From contig NW_026516746.1 in NCBI RefSeq assembly GCF_025766255.1, positions 124,001-188,000 on the forward strand: DNA of 64,000 nt. Direction: 5' to 3'. The notes under the pieces were generated by a model. The model was not told the DNA's origin and did not search any database. It was given only the letters and a program-made list of their open reading frames with translations. Both the position numbers and the translations under genes were made by a program. Origin of the DNA: Zychaea mexicana (lineage: Eukaryota > Mucoromycota > Mucoromycetes > Mucorales > Lichtheimiaceae). This document shows, one piece after another, positions 25,380 through 37,938 of this stretch (position 1 is its first letter; the number at the start of each line of letters is the position of its first letter).

Positions 25380-26322
25380 ATGACAGCAGTTGGAGAAGCG
25401 GGGAAAAAAAGGTAGAGTTGAGAGTAAAAGAGAAAGAGAGAAGGGGGAGGAGCCTAATACACCCGCAGCGCTTATAACGATCCGAGAACCGCAACTCCGT
25501 TCGTTCGAGATTGTCCTGAAAAGCGACCAGAAACGAATATGTTCAGCAACAGCTCCTAAAAACTCGTTGATATCCCTTTGCAGTGAGAATTTGATTGTTT
25601 CATGGGGTAATGACGATCAGTAACCTGGTAAGCTTGCTGACTGATACTGCTGCTAGTTAATACACGAACCCTCATCGAACGACATGTACACATGGTATCA
25701 GTGAACTGCAGCCCATCATAGATATAAAGCTTAGTAAAAATACGCGCGGGTAATCCACAGAGGGAAGAGAAGGGTGGCATCCTTGCTAATGAAAAATATA
25801 GCTGCACTCCGCAAACGCCTACAATACCAGATTTGTTCTACCATTGATTATATCAGCAGCTGATAGATAAATGCATTCAACACATGCTTAACTGATGTAT
25901 GTACTTTGGGCACGAGAGATAACTGCGACGTTCTGGCATGAAAAAGCCCTGTTCCTATATCGAGGTATGATAGGCTGCCAGAAGCTTCCGTCAATATGCC
26001 GGAATCGTAATAAGTGATGGTAGACAACAGCATTATTTGTTGCAAAGGAACCCGATTCCACTGCACACACATATGTACTGCACAAACCTTGAGTGCACCT
26101 TCTAACTGTTGCCAGTATGTACATGTGTAATAAGGCTTCGCGACAGTTTGTGCGTCCTGAGTATTGTATAGGATGGTATAAACCAATTGAGCACATCCAC
26201 ACTTTATTGGATTATTATAATTTCTTTAGTCAATATGAATATGTAAATATGTATATTTTGGTTTCTTTTCCCAATTACAGCAACTTATCAGTCAGAAATT
26301 TGTATCTTTTTTTTTGTTCTAT
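25380..26322. other. SLT2 promoter and GET3 3' flank
   Basis: 943 bases with short unrelated ORFs only. Purine-rich GAGAAAGAGAGAAGGGGG near 25427-25450 (pyrimidine-rich on the SLT2 coding strand) fits a 5' leader. Nothing else recognised. Confidence 0.45.
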
Positions 26323-27887
26323 TCACTCTTTAAGTGTCTGATATGGCTCGATCAACATTTTGCTGAAATCTTTAATGTCCTCAGTACCACGTACTTCCTT
26401 GGTCAACAGAGGCATCCGCACAATGTGGAAATCTTCATAAAGGTCATAGATTTGCTCAAGGTATTTTTGCTGCATCTTGTGTCGTACATTGCAATGCTCA
26501 CAGTTGGATCCTATCAAACCCCATCGTGGAGAAAAAAAAAACACATTTCAGTTGACAAAAGATCCACCCTACTCTCCTTCACTTTGCTTTCTAACACGAG
26601 CCAATAAGTTTCTCTATCCGTCATCTTTCAACTTACCATCCTTAGGGAACAGAAGTTGGTTGACAACAATATTATGCGTATCAATGTGATACGAAGTCAA
26701 TTCTTGGATCATACGCTCGGTTTCATACAGTGACAAGAATTCAGAAATGCATACGCAAATAAACGTAGTGATGTTCTAGATGTAATCCAAACCTCTTATA
26801 TTTAGTTTCATCCTATTCCACAACTACCGTCATACCACATATTTGAATACAAAAAATTACTTACAGGGTCTTTGAACTGGTTGTTCACCTCGGTAATAAC
26901 AGACCGCATTTCTTCCAATTTGGAAAACATATCCTCTTGGTTTGCGTTCAAGCCCATCATACCTGAGACTTGCTGGAACATGGGACCGAACCGACCGCTC
27001 AATCCGCTGATCTTGGCCAATGCCTTTTCCAAAACTGTAGGAAACGACAAGAAACGCAATGTGTGACCGGTAGGCGCAGTATCGAAAACGATAACCGAGT
27101 ACTTCATGGACTTGACTTGTCTATCAACCATAACATATGTTTTAGTCAACGAACCTTCCTCTGAAAAATTGGATATATCCTTTTCTCAATGCAGCATTTT
27201 AGTGTATGTATACTTACTTCATAACTTCAGCAAAGCCCATGGCTTCATCAACACCGGGAATAGCGTACGCCAAATCTTGAACCATGCTGCCCATAGCATT
27301 GCCCTGTTCCGCTATTTCCCATTACGAAAAACAAACCATCTGTCAGCATTTCTCGTGTTCTCTTCTTCCCATATATCCTCGCTACTAAATTCATACATTG
27401 GTCGATCATCTCTTGGATACTTGACGTAGGGTCGATTTCCTATTATCAGCCAAGGATTTCTTAGCATAATCCAGACTATACAAGCACGCTCCACGTAAAA
27501 GTCGTCCCTTATTTCAACTTACCATAGCATACAGGTTTTCAAAACCATTGACAAGCGTCGCTTCCTTGGAGAACTTTTGACCGAATGCATCAGACAAGTT
27601 GTGTGCTGGATCGGTCGAAATCAATAAAACAGATTCTCGCACTTTCGAAAGTTGGACGGCCAGCGAACATGACGTGGTCGTTTTACCTTTTATATCGTTA
27701 CGATCGGATTAGAATGTGTAATGACATCAAGGATGCTTTTTCTTTTCTTTTCTGCAAAAAGTAGTTTTCGACATTTACCAACACCACCCTTGCCACCAAC
27801 GAAAATCCAGTGCAACGAATTTTGGTCTAGTACGTTCTTGAGAGTGGGCTCAAGAGGCTGAAACTCGTCATCAGAACTATCAGACAT
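26323..27887 (-). CDS. GET3: ATPase Get3 (tail-anchored protein targeting, ArsA family)
   Basis: Cytosolic ATPase that carries tail-anchored membrane proteins to the ER Get1/Get2 receptor. Multi-exon; start ATG at 27887 gives [20 protein letters not shown]. The deviant Walker A is [19 protein letters not shown], split by an intron. Further family signatures: [19 protein letters not shown] (switch I), [32 protein letters not shown] (switch II), the Met-rich client-binding helix [19 protein letters not shown], and the zinc-binding CxxC in [20 protein letters not shown]. Ends [15 protein letters not shown]. Length and order match the family. Its promoter occupies the 142 bases before the next minus-strand gene's stop. 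Confidence 0.96.
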
Positions 27888-28029
27888 GGCTCTTTTTTTT
27901 ATATGTGTTTAACTTGAGACAGACACGTGTCAGGTTCAAAAAGAAAAAAGTACGCCGCTGTATCTTTCCCCATCGTCTCCTTATAATCAAAGGCCGGAAA
28001 GCAAATTTTATTTTGATAAATTTAAGCAG

Positions 28030-30800
28030 TTACGCCAAAACTATCCACTAGCATGGAATTGATGGTATTGACCCAATCTTGGGCATGACTTTTTGGATCT
28101 TCAAACGTATATAATTTTTGTGTCTATAACAAAACCGTGGGTCAGCTACACATGTATGAACGATCCCAGTCATAAAAACACTTACTGTGTGTATGCAAAA
28201 CACCGATTTGGTTTTTAATTCAGGCAACAGTTCTGCAGTCCAACTGATTTCGCATCGTAGTGTACCCCCTGAACCATCCTCTGCCGTACCTTCATCAAGG
28301 TACAGCAGCCGTGGCCGATCCGTCAGAATCAAGTACCTCTTTTTTGAAAAGAACCCACGTTTTCTAAACACACGGCCTGCTCGTATGATCGACTCGTTTG
28401 GGTATAAATGCGCTATCCACGGGGGATGCGACTGCTCGCCAAGACGTTCAGGAGCAGTCGAGCTGTGGGATGACGAGTTGCGCGAATGTCCAGGTGCTAA
28501 ACCTGCCGAGCTTGTGGATGCAATGTCTTCAGGTGGTGTACTGGACCTGGCAACAGATGGGTAGCGTCGCACAGCAACAGCCGCAGGCCCACGAACACCC
28601 GAGTATTTGTACAATTGTTCTTCTTCATCGTCATCGCTATCATCTTCGTCTACTAGTCCACGCGATGCCGCATGGTCACCAAATGGATTTTGTGGCTCTT
28701 CCAGTCTTTGGGCCACTGTTGCTGATGATGTTGATAAAGCTACTGGTACTGCTTGCGTAGCTGTGGTTGGTGTTGCGGGTACAGACAATACTGGGTCGGT
28801 TGATGATGATGGTCCTGGGGTTGACGGTCCTGTTATCGTTGGTACATCAGCTTGATATGCTGCTGCTACTGGTGCTTCTGCTGCTGTTGCTACTCCTCCT
28901 CCACTATCCTCCTCACGAAACCATATATCAAATTCACTCTCATCCACAGCACCGTCCGTGTTCTGTGGTCGTATTTTTTTCATTTTAGCATCCAGCCGTT
29001 CCTTTAGCGGTGGCGCTTGTGATTCCCAGATATGATCCCAATCAACGCCGTCAAAGTATGCATGTGCTTTTAACGCTTCGATGCCGCCAGTTACTTCCGA
29101 TCCCAGCCGTGCCTTTGGATCCAGGATCAGCAGCTTTTCCACGATGTCTTTGGCCACCTCTGGAAAACCTTCTGGAAAAGATAGATCCAAGTTTTTGATT
29201 TTTTGGAAAATTAGATAGTCGGTGGCTGCTTTGAATGGTGACCGACCAGCATGCATTTGGTAAATCACACAGCCAAGTGCCCATAAGTCTGCCCTGTAAC
29301 GAGATAGTATCAAAAAGTAAGTATGATAAGCAAAGAGCCAACCATATGCTTGGTATCCCTCCGCTTTTTCCCTTGTGTTCAAAAGTAAATGTACATATAT
29401 CCGTATACCAAAATATAATACTTACTCTTGTAGTGTTGGTTCGCTTCGTAAAAGTTCAGGGGAAACATATTCGGCTGTACCCACAAATGATCTTGAACGA
29501 CCGGCGTTGCCATCTGGAACAAAAGCATATACCAAGCTACTTAGTGAACTGCGTTTTTCATAACCAAAGCGCTTCACTATATCCCAGAGAAACATGCTCA
29601 CCAGTGCTGCCGCTTTTCTGCGATGCATCGTCAGGCTGAACAATCTTTGCTGAGCCGAAATCCGTGATCTTGATATGCAAATTGTCGTCTAACAAAATAC
29701 TAAATACACACACATGCATTGAGTATGATCATGTCTTATAAACATGATGATAATCTCTTATTCTTATTACTTACTTTTCAGGTTTGATATCTCTATGTTT
29801 TTTTTTTGAGATTAGTTAATACCTTTATGAAACTGACAATGTCTTGTTTCTTATTGCGCTTACCTATGAATGACACCTCTGCTATGAATATGTTCAATGG
29901 CCAGCAATATTTCTGCAGCGTAAAACCGTGCAGTATCCATGTCAAAAGGCGCAAGCTGTTTATTTATGTTACATATATCAGCCTTCTAGTAAAAACGTCC
30001 CTTTGTCTTGTATCTAGAAATACACTTACTCTTCGAATATAGGTATATAGTTCACCATTTCTAGCCAGATCGAGCACGTAATCTAAAAGAATACAATTGC
30101 TGTCAGTCATGATAGCTTAACCCACTAATTAGTCCAAAGGAGATATATGTATATAACTTACACAGACTACGGTTATCCTTAAACGTCCAATACAAACGCA
30201 CAATACCCGGATGGTTCATTTTACTTAGAGCGTCCCGTTCAATCATAACATATTTAACCTTGTCATTTTTGACAATATGCGCTTTATCCAACTTTTTGAC
30301 AGCATAATGTTTGCCTGTCTTTTTGTCCTTTCCAACCAATACCTGATATATTGCATTGAAGAAATCGAAAACAGTTGTTAGTATATCCATTCACAGGCAC
30401 AACACGGGCACCTCCTTTTTTTGAAATAAAGTATATAACACGTTACAGTTGAATAGCTTCCTTCGCCTAATATGGGACCGTACTCAAAGTCAACCACGGC
30501 ACGTCGATGACGATGCAGTGGATGTGCTGGATTATCAACATCGGTTGTAGTAATGGGTGGAGAAGTTGATTGCGTTGTTGTTGTTTGTTCCTGTTGTTGA
30601 GCTGGTAATGGTCCACTGCCTGCAGCGTCTTGTTGTTGTATGTGGTTATCATCACCAGTATTATCTGTAGCAGGTGCCGGAGGTAGTGGTGGTGGAGGAG
30701 GAGTTGGTGATCGATCGACCAAAGAAGAAGGACCAGCCTGTTGTTGGACCCGATCTGGATTCGTTGCGTCGAATGGTTCTGTTACTGTGCTCGGTGCCAT
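28030..30800 (-). CDS. 3-phosphoinositide-dependent kinase 1 (PDK1 / Pkh-type) with PH domain
   Basis: Master kinase that phosphorylates the activation loop of AGC kinases. Start ATG at 30800 (MAPSTVTEPFDATNPDR); an in-frame GTG at 30857 is not used. A Pro/Gln-rich N-terminus is followed by the kinase domain: Gly-rich loop ILGEGSYSTVLVG, catalytic Lys in YAVKKLDKAHIVKNDKVKYV, VIHRDIKPEN, ITDFGSAK, activation loop RSRSFVGTAEYVSPELL, and ADLWALGCVIYQMHAGRSPF. After a disordered linker the C-terminal PH domain reads IIRAGRVFRKRGFFSKKRYL, RPRLLYLDEG and FCIHTQKLYTFEDPKSHAQD, ending SMLVDSFGVTA. PH at the C-terminus after a GSAK-type kinase is diagnostic of PDK1; yeast Pkh proteins lack an obvious PH, so this form is more animal-like. 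The likely substrate kinase lies 4 kb away at 34738. Confidence 0.94.
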
Positions 30801-31940
30801 TGCGAAAAATGTTGCATGCCTTCCTCTACTGTCTTTTCGTCTTTCTCTCGAATCCACTTGAAATAAAAAGAGGGTTCAGGGCCCCTTTCAAAACTGGGTT
30901 ATAATAATAAAAATAGGAAAGGGAGCTAATTAGGCCTTTGACAAAAGCGGAGAGAGTGTTACTTTATAACGTCGTTTCTTTTGTCCAACCTGAATGTCTG
31001 GCTGTTTTGCTAACGAGCTCATTGGATAGGTCAGTGTATGTAATTTGTTTCAGTTTCTGGTTTATCTTATTATCACTTTTGATAACTCTGAACAACCTGG
31101 AAGTGTATTGGATTTTCGGCTGATTCTTGTCTGCAATTAACACTTAATTTCTCAATCCTTTCCCAACGTCGTACAAGGTCAAAACATTGTGCATAGGATA
31201 CAAACTGCATGATAACAGACAGATCCGTCAGGGGTTGGAAGTTATGCACAATTCTGACTGCTTTTATTGCCTACTCGGCCATATTCTTTTTTCGTAGTAA
31301 AAGCCTAACAAATATACAAGCTGGTATGAGTCCCTTTCATGTAGCTTTGGATGAGATAGGTCTTAACATGTTTGATGATGTGCTACAGTAGTAACCCATC
31401 ATTCTTGGAGATATCTACTGTTAGCCCTACTGTTGATGATAGACAGGGTACACAACCGGATGACAGCTTTTCTTCTTCAGTTTCTTTGCAGATGCATATT
31501 GTGTAATATCAAAACCCTGAATAATACAACAATTGAGACGTACTCAAAGGTTTTGTAACTTCGTTTCCGGCAAGATAAATATGGTGTCTGGCCACCAGAT
31601 CGAGCGATACGCCCTCATAGCTATCATTAAGTCTACTACTTTATCGTTTTATGGCCGTATATTAGTACTCTCGAGACAAAGATCGACTACACAATGCTAT
31701 ATCAGAGTGCATGAAAAGCACAGTACTCACCATGCTAATTTCCCTAGACCATGCGCTTATTATACGTGGGATATGCCACTGGTAGTTATGACATTAATTT
31801 GCGAGGAAAAGTAAATATTACCAAGGTTAGCAAGACAACTAACTCAGCGTTGTTTGTGTGTGGAAAAAAAAATTCTGCCACCCACAAGTTGTTTAAAATT
31901 CAACTTTTATACTATTCTTATATACCAAATACTATTCATA
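30801..31940. other. Intergenic region between PDK1-type and SNAPC1 genes
   Basis: 1.1 kb holding two divergent promoters. Small ORFs are present but none resembles a known protein and codon content looks random. No repeat recognised. Confidence 0.45.
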
Positions 31941-33383
31941 ATGTTCAGGCGATCTATAGATCACCCTGTCAGTTCTCTAGAAGCCAGTGATCTAATTCGT
32001 ATTGACCGTGGTCAACGTGGGCTATTGAAGCTTCCTGTCATTCGCGATGTTGATCTACTCATGGCTACGTTTGGAGCGGTAAGCAGCCACAGTTGATCTT
32101 TACACAGTCTCGTATTTAACGCGTTCAATCTTTTATGGGATGGAAAACTGATATATAAGTATAAAAATATAGCAAGAAACACACTTGTTTAGCGATTTCA
32201 TGGAAGCTTGGAAATCGCTAAACTTCAATAATGTGCACTTTACGTCGATCGACAAGGAAACTCGGCCGAGTTTTATGCAAGGATTTTACGACGAATTTCT
32301 GGGTAAGAAAAAACATCAATGACCGGGTTATTGTTTCCATGTTAACACTATTCTCTTACATAGAATACATCTTAAGCGATGTTCAAAATGCGCGGATCGG
32401 CGCACTGTATGGGCTTTATTGCATGTATTTCTCTCAGCCATCACTTCCTGATCCATGTAATATCCGCGTTACGAGAGGTGGGTATACATCCTTATCAACA
32501 ATAGAGTGGCTGGAGAGAAGGAAAAGAAATCTATTTCTGTATATTCATGCATGTGTGTTGATATGTCCAACAAACTATAACTATTAGATCAATGGCGGAT
32601 CATGTTTCAGTTCTACATCGACGGAGCGACAACATACCTTGACGACAAAGAGCATGCGAGTGCCAGCTTTGCGTTTAAAAGGCTGTTAGAAAATAACGCA
32701 TTCGTTCATGTCATACAGACCAAGATGGAGACGCATAGCTTTTTTGAGCTGGAAGAAATGAAAACCTCCTATGGGTAAGTTTTCTTATTATTTTGTCGAG
32801 ATTCTAGTGGGGAAGAAAAGGCACCGGGAAGCTCATATGTAAATATCATAGATTACTAGAAGAATTCCATACGATGAGAAAGAGACGAATTGCACAAGAT
32901 GCAGTAAGTGAATTAAATGCTCTCTTATGAGAAGAGTTATGGAATCAGCAAGCAAGCAGCATCTCACGGCTTTGTTATTGTTGGTATTCGAATAAAATTT
33001 AGATATCAGCTTGCAGAAGAGATGATGCATCAAGGCGGATAGATGAGCTTTTAGCGAAATATCAGAAGGCCAAAAGCATTGCATGCATGACGCCGCAAGC
33101 ATCGATCGCTGCCCAAGACTTGTTATACTTTAAGACAGGCGTGAAAGAAACGAAGTCAAGGCTGTTACATAACGTGCTTGCCAAAAGCTCTATATCGGCA
33201 GACGAGAATGATTTCAAAAAGACATTAGATAATGCAGCGAAGGCCATGTGGAATTCAAGAAAACGGCGGTTAGAACAGTATTCGGAAAGAGCTTCTGCTC
33301 AAAGCAGGAAAAAGAAAGCGACTGCTGCTCCTACTGATACGACACCAACAGAAGAACCATCCTCATCAACGTCATCATCATGA
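31941..33383 (+). CDS. snRNA-activating complex subunit 1 (SNAPC1/SNAP43-like)
   Basis: Predicted subunit of SNAPc, the basal factor for snRNA promoters (RNA polymerase II and III). Six exons fit: 31941-32078, 32173-32302, 32364-32477, 32588-32774, 32852-32903, 33003-33383. The key N-terminal match is LLMATFGA|QETHLFSDFMEAW, equivalent to the human RFQETDSVRFEDFTELW region, followed by TSIDKETRPSFMQGFYDEFL, NARIGALYGLYCMYFSQPSL and CNIRVTRDQWRIMFQFYIDG, the SNAPC1 core. The middle contains FAFKRLLENNAFVHVIQTKM. The C-terminal exon is charged and ends in a Thr/Ser-rich tail. The exon 2 start at 32173 (after ATATAG) is chosen because it alone keeps the frame. Ends only 85 bases before the next gene's ATG. 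Confidence 0.85.
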
Positions 33384-33468
33384 ATGTGTATGTCTAATAT
33401 ATAAATAATAACAATAACATTAATAATTTAAAGCGCGTGTCACTGAATTTTCTCTTTTTTTCACGAAT

Positions 33469-34237
33469 ATGCCGTTCTTACTAAAGTATTTGAATCAGAT
33501 AAAACATGAATCTGCGCTCCAAGTAACGTGGTCTTTCTGTATAGTTTTTAGGATCTTTTCGCCGCATTTCAGTTTCAATTGATACATATTCTGAATTTTT
33601 TTTTCTGCAGATGCTAGCCACTGAGCAATCAGAGGAAACGTTAAATCTGGGACTTGCAGACATGGAAGAATCGATTCGAATGGCAACCGGTCGAAATGGC
33701 GTTCACTTTGGCGAAACAATCAACTTGTATGGGCCCTCAGGTGGTGGAAAAACATGGGCCCTGACGGTGCTGGCCGAACATGTGCTGCGTCATTCGAATG
33801 AGAGTGTGATCTATATGGATTTGGACGGTCGTTTCATATTTCGACGACAGGAACAACAACAACAACCGGTCGATAACGAACGATTCCACTTGTTCCAACC
33901 AAAACGAGCTCAGCTGTTGGCGACAGTGCAAGGGGTAGATGAGTGGCTCTATCGTCACACGGATACGCGCGTGACAATGGTTCTCGTTGATGGCGCTGCT
34001 GCGCTGGATGCGACACTCATGGAGACGTTGCGACGATACCAGCACAAATGGTCGTATGTGCTCGTGACAACATCGTCAGAGCCGCAGCCCAACGCCCAGT
34101 GCAATTACCGGTTCCATGTCTACAAGAACGTCAACACGAATCAAGTCGAAATGAAGCTCGCTTGGCCTAGCATGTCGTCATCGACGGTGTCGTCCACAAC
34201 AAAGGCATTTCCGGTGACAATGACGATGACAGTGTAA
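33469..34237 (+). CDS. Rad51 paralogue, XRCC2-like RecA-fold ATPase
   Basis: Probable recombination mediator. The long exon 33611-34237 begins directly after a T-rich TTCTGCAG acceptor, so I add a first exon 33469-33522 (MPFLLKYLNQIKHESALQ) joined in frame through an 88-base GT-AG intron; MLATEQ at 33611 is the fallback start. The core reads GVHFGETINLYGPSGGGKTW (Walker A GPSGGGKT), SVIYMDLDGRF, and a Walker B-like VTMVLVDGAAALD, then SYVLVTTSSEPQPN. This layout, a short protein of about 227 residues with a weak N-terminus and aspartate-rich strand after the P-loop, fits XRCC2 better than Rad51, Rad55 or Rad57. It follows SNAPC1 in tandem with 85 bases between. Confidence 0.7.
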
Positions 34238-34737
34238 TAGTAGCGTGACATTACTATCTGTGTCGACGTTTATGGCCGCCGCTTTCTTCTCAGGAACAAC
34301 CAAATTGGGTGGATCGTCAATATCGCATCATCCGGAACAGCAAAAAAAATTAGCACAAGGAAGGATCGGAACAACCTTTCCGGGTAATTCGAGTGAATTT
34401 GAAAGTTTGTGTTGCCAATCCGACCAACCGCACTGTACATACAGCATGTACCAACCGCATCTTTTTTCAGATGTTTGCATCTTCTCTTTTCTTCTTCTTC
34501 AAATTTGCAGCAGCAGCAGCAGCAGCAACCACGACAACAACAACAACAACAGCACTCTCCACACCCGCCCCCAAATCCCAATCCCATCCGCCTTCTCGTT
34601 TCTCTTATACTCGAAAGCCACAGCACACATTTACTTTCTTCTTCTCTTTACGAGCCGCTCCGCCCGCGCATCGTCCCGTTTTTTTTCTTCCTTCTTTTAC
34701 ATAAAAACAACAACAAATATAATTTTCGTCCTGCTCA
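34238..34737. other. 5' region of the PX-AGC kinase gene with CAG/CAA runs
   Basis: 500 bases between genes; contains CAG repeats (about 34506-34525) and CAA runs (34530-34552), plus pyrimidine-rich stretches near 34630-34700 just before the ATG. Frames through it encode poly-Gln but no start-competent conserved protein. Confidence 0.45.
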
Positions 34738-37732
34738 ATGCGCAATATCAAACTGCCAATCACGTTTTTTGAGTCTGACAGCCGCGCTTCTTCCAAAAAG
34801 CAACGACAAAAGCAAAATCAAGATTCTTCGTGCTCCTCGTCGACTCATCCTCGCTATCACCAGCACCAGCAGCAGCAACAGCAGCAGCAACGGCGGCAAC
34901 CCGAGAGTTATTTGCAGCAACAACAATTTGTCGACGACGACAATAACAACGACGCTGCTACTACAAACACCACTTCAACCGACTCGACAAGATCGCTAGC
35001 ATCGTCTGTTGCTTCTTCAGTGCCTTACACAGACAGCATACTAAGTCACTATGACGGTACTCATCTAGAGATCGCCGCAATCGAATCCACGCTCATGGTC
35101 CAAGATTACGACATGAAGAAAAAGAAGCGTGTGCGCCGAGTCCTGACGGTAAATATTATATTACATAACAAGTCGGATAACGAAAATCTATCTGAAACAT
35201 AGCCCATCGTTGCTAATGTTCATGCAGGTGTTTAATATCATCATTGAAGATCGACACTACCACCGGTCGTTGGTGCGTTATGTATCTGATTTCGTTGAAT
35301 TCGATCGAAAGGTAATTCCTTGTTTGTGAGAGTGGATATGGGTGAAAGATACGGGAAAAGAGATGTCGGAGAAAAAAGTGAATGGAAGGATTACCACTGT
35401 GCGCGTACAGCATATCACATAGAATACACTGCAATATAGAAAATATACGCAATATTCAAAATGTGTACACATCCCAAAACCTCTTTCCAAATCAGGTGAA
35501 AAAATATTATCGCAAGTCCAAAATCTCTTTGCCACCTCTGATTGAGCCCGATATACATCTCTATGGCACGGGAAAACGAGCCAGTATCCGGGCATTTCTG
35601 CTACGATTTGCCAGACGACAGTACGAAAAGCCTAATTCTGAAAAGATTGAAGTCTATCTGCGACAATGTGCATTGGATCCCACGGTTGGTCGGTCATCAC
35701 TATTTCGAGATTTCATAATGAGGCAACGCCCCGAGGATAAAGCTGCGCCAAAGGAATTTGCCGATAACTATCATCACGTTGTCGACTACCAGCAGCAAGA
35801 ACAGCAGCAACAGCAACATGCCGAAAGCTCGTATCCACGGCAACAGCCTATTGCTTCCATAGCGACAAGCAGCAGTAGCGGTGACAGCAAAAGTTCGGCA
35901 ATGAGCATTATAGAAGAGCCTGCTGGTATCCATAACGGTCACTACAGCAACAACATTCCTTCGTCGTCGACAGCACCAGCAGCAGTTGACGAAGGAGCTT
36001 CATCGCCCATTGCCTCACTTTCCATGGAAGAATCACCATTACCAACCAGCTCATTATCCAGATACATCAGTAGTACAGAAGACGAATCAATACAGCCTGC
36101 TCCTACAATTCAGGACTACCAGTTTCTCAAGGTGCTAGGTAAAGGGTGCATGGGCAAGGTAAGAAGCAATGATAATGTTATTATAGAGCCAATTACCCAC
36201 GTTTCACAACCTTCACCATCCACAACAAAATATACACACGCACACATCTCCTACTCCCACTTTCTAGATACACCAAATGGGTATTTTTGGAGCTGAAAGA
36301 GAAAGTTTAAAAAACTCTAGGTGCTATTGGTTCGATCCTATCGGTCGCCTACCCGGTTGTTGGCATTGAAAGCCATCAGCAAAGAAAATGTAATCAATCA
36401 GCGCGAGATTGAACACACCAAGATGGAACGCGATATTTTGACGACGCTTGCTCAAATTCGGCACCCGTTTTTAATCCGATTACATCATGCGTTTCAAAGT
36501 GCGGACCAGTTATTCCTGGTGCTAGATTATCATCGCGGAGGCGATATGGCTACACAACTAGCCAAGTTCCATACATTTTCTCCGGAACGATGTCGGCTCT
36601 ATGCTGCGGAGATTCTGCTAGGTCTTCAGGAGCTCCATAGTCTGGGGATCTTGTATAGGTAAAGAAAGGGAGCTAGTGATGGTGGTGCTAATGGGTGTAG
36701 ATGCGTAGGTGACGGACCTATTACGTTAATAATAGATCCGTCGCCCCCTTGGTGTTATGTTCTTTTTTCTAAACCCGCGCGCGCGCTCGCGTGTGTGTTT
36801 GTGCTGTGATATGCAACGTGCGGCACTCTCACGCATTTATACACTCTTTGTATCTGTTTTACTCACTGACTCTGTTTACAATTAGGGATTTAAAACCCGA
36901 AAACATCCTGTTAGCAGCAGATGGGCATATTGTACTTACCGATTTTGGTCTTTCGAGGCAATTTCCGTCAGCCGAAAACATGGATGACAAACGCACCAGG
37001 ACTTTTTGTGGAACTGCTGAGTATCTTGCACCCGAGATTCTCAGGTCTGAGCCCTACACGTACGCAGTCGACTTTTGGAGTCTTGGCACGATACTCTACG
37101 AAATGGTTGAAGGTACACCGCCATTCTACGAGACCGCACATGCCGAAATGTATCGACGAATCATGGAGGACGATCTGGAGTTCACACCCGCGTTTGATCC
37201 AATCACAAGAGATTTTATCAAAGGATTGCTACGCAAACCATCCTCCCAGCGCCTGGGAACAGGTCCTAATGGACCCACTTTGATTCGATCGCACCCTTAT
37301 TTTGCTGGTCTTGATTGGTCCGATGTGTACCACAAACGGATCCGTCCCGAGTACGTTCCTCAGCTTCGTTCGGAAACCGATTTAAGCAACTTTGACAGGG
37401 ACTTTTTGGTCATGACACCACGTCTCAGTCCTGTATCAAACCCCGATATTTACTCGGATGCCGTCCAGGAAGTCTTTCAAGGCTATTCGTATATTAATGA
37501 CAGCAGCAATTTCACGTATTCGCTGATAAGTGGTGACGACAACGACGAAGATGATGACGACGATATAATTCGTCTGGACGGTGACCGCCGTCGGTCCGTC
37601 GGCATCTATTCCGATGATTATTCTGGCAGCGACATTCGACCCGATGATTTTCATCCAGGAAGCCGCGACGATGAAGGATTTTCAACTGTTACTCCTCCTC
37701 ATCACCATCCTTATCCACAAACCTTATTCTAA
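34738..37732 (+). CDS. AGC protein kinase with N-terminal PX-like domain (SGK3/Ypk-like)
   Basis: Predicted phosphoinositide-binding Ser/Thr kinase. Exons: 34738-35148, 35228-35311, 35496-36158, 36321-36658, 36886-37732. After a poly-Gln N-terminus the PX-like domain runs VFNIIIEDRHYHRSLVRYVS, DFVEFDRKVKKYYRKSK, and ALDPTVGRSSLFRDFIMRQR. A Ser/Gln-rich linker precedes the kinase: LKVLGKGCMGKV, Lys in RLLALKAISKENV, the AGC-type RDLKPENILLAADGH, DFGLSRQF, and the PDK1-type activation loop TRTFCGTAEYLAPE. The C-terminal AGC extension has the turn-motif region (FLVMTPRLSPVS) and the hydrophobic motif FQGYSYI. These sites imply control by PDK1 and a TORC2-like kinase. The region after the hydrophobic motif is Asp-rich and unusual for the family. 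PX plus AGC kinase is the SGK3 architecture. Confidence 0.9.
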
Positions 37733-37938
37733 CAACCTCCCCTGTTTGTTACCCTCAGCATAGCATACTCTATTCCCACTCAGCCCAACGCGATCGCACG
37801 TTTCTTCATTTACGTATACATTTATCACAGACACGGCCACATATACAAAATACACACACACACACACACACACATTCATACATATATCAGATAACAAAAC
37901 ATTATAACCCCTTCATATTGTTGAAATGTTTCTTTTTC
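37733..37938. other. Convergent 3' region with (CA)n repeat
   Basis: Short spacer between the convergent AGC kinase and ERCC1 genes; contains a CA microsatellite at about 37852-37873. Confidence 0.6.

Noticed and set aside
28187..28760. Plus-strand ORFs opposite the PDK1 linker/PH region
   Set aside because: Antisense shadows of a repetitive Ser/Ala/Thr-rich coding region.
34393..34704. Poly-Gln/poly-Thr ORFs upstream of the PX-AGC kinase
   Set aside because: Arise from CAG/CAA microsatellite DNA; the frames do not join the kinase frame and start codons are missing or unsupported.
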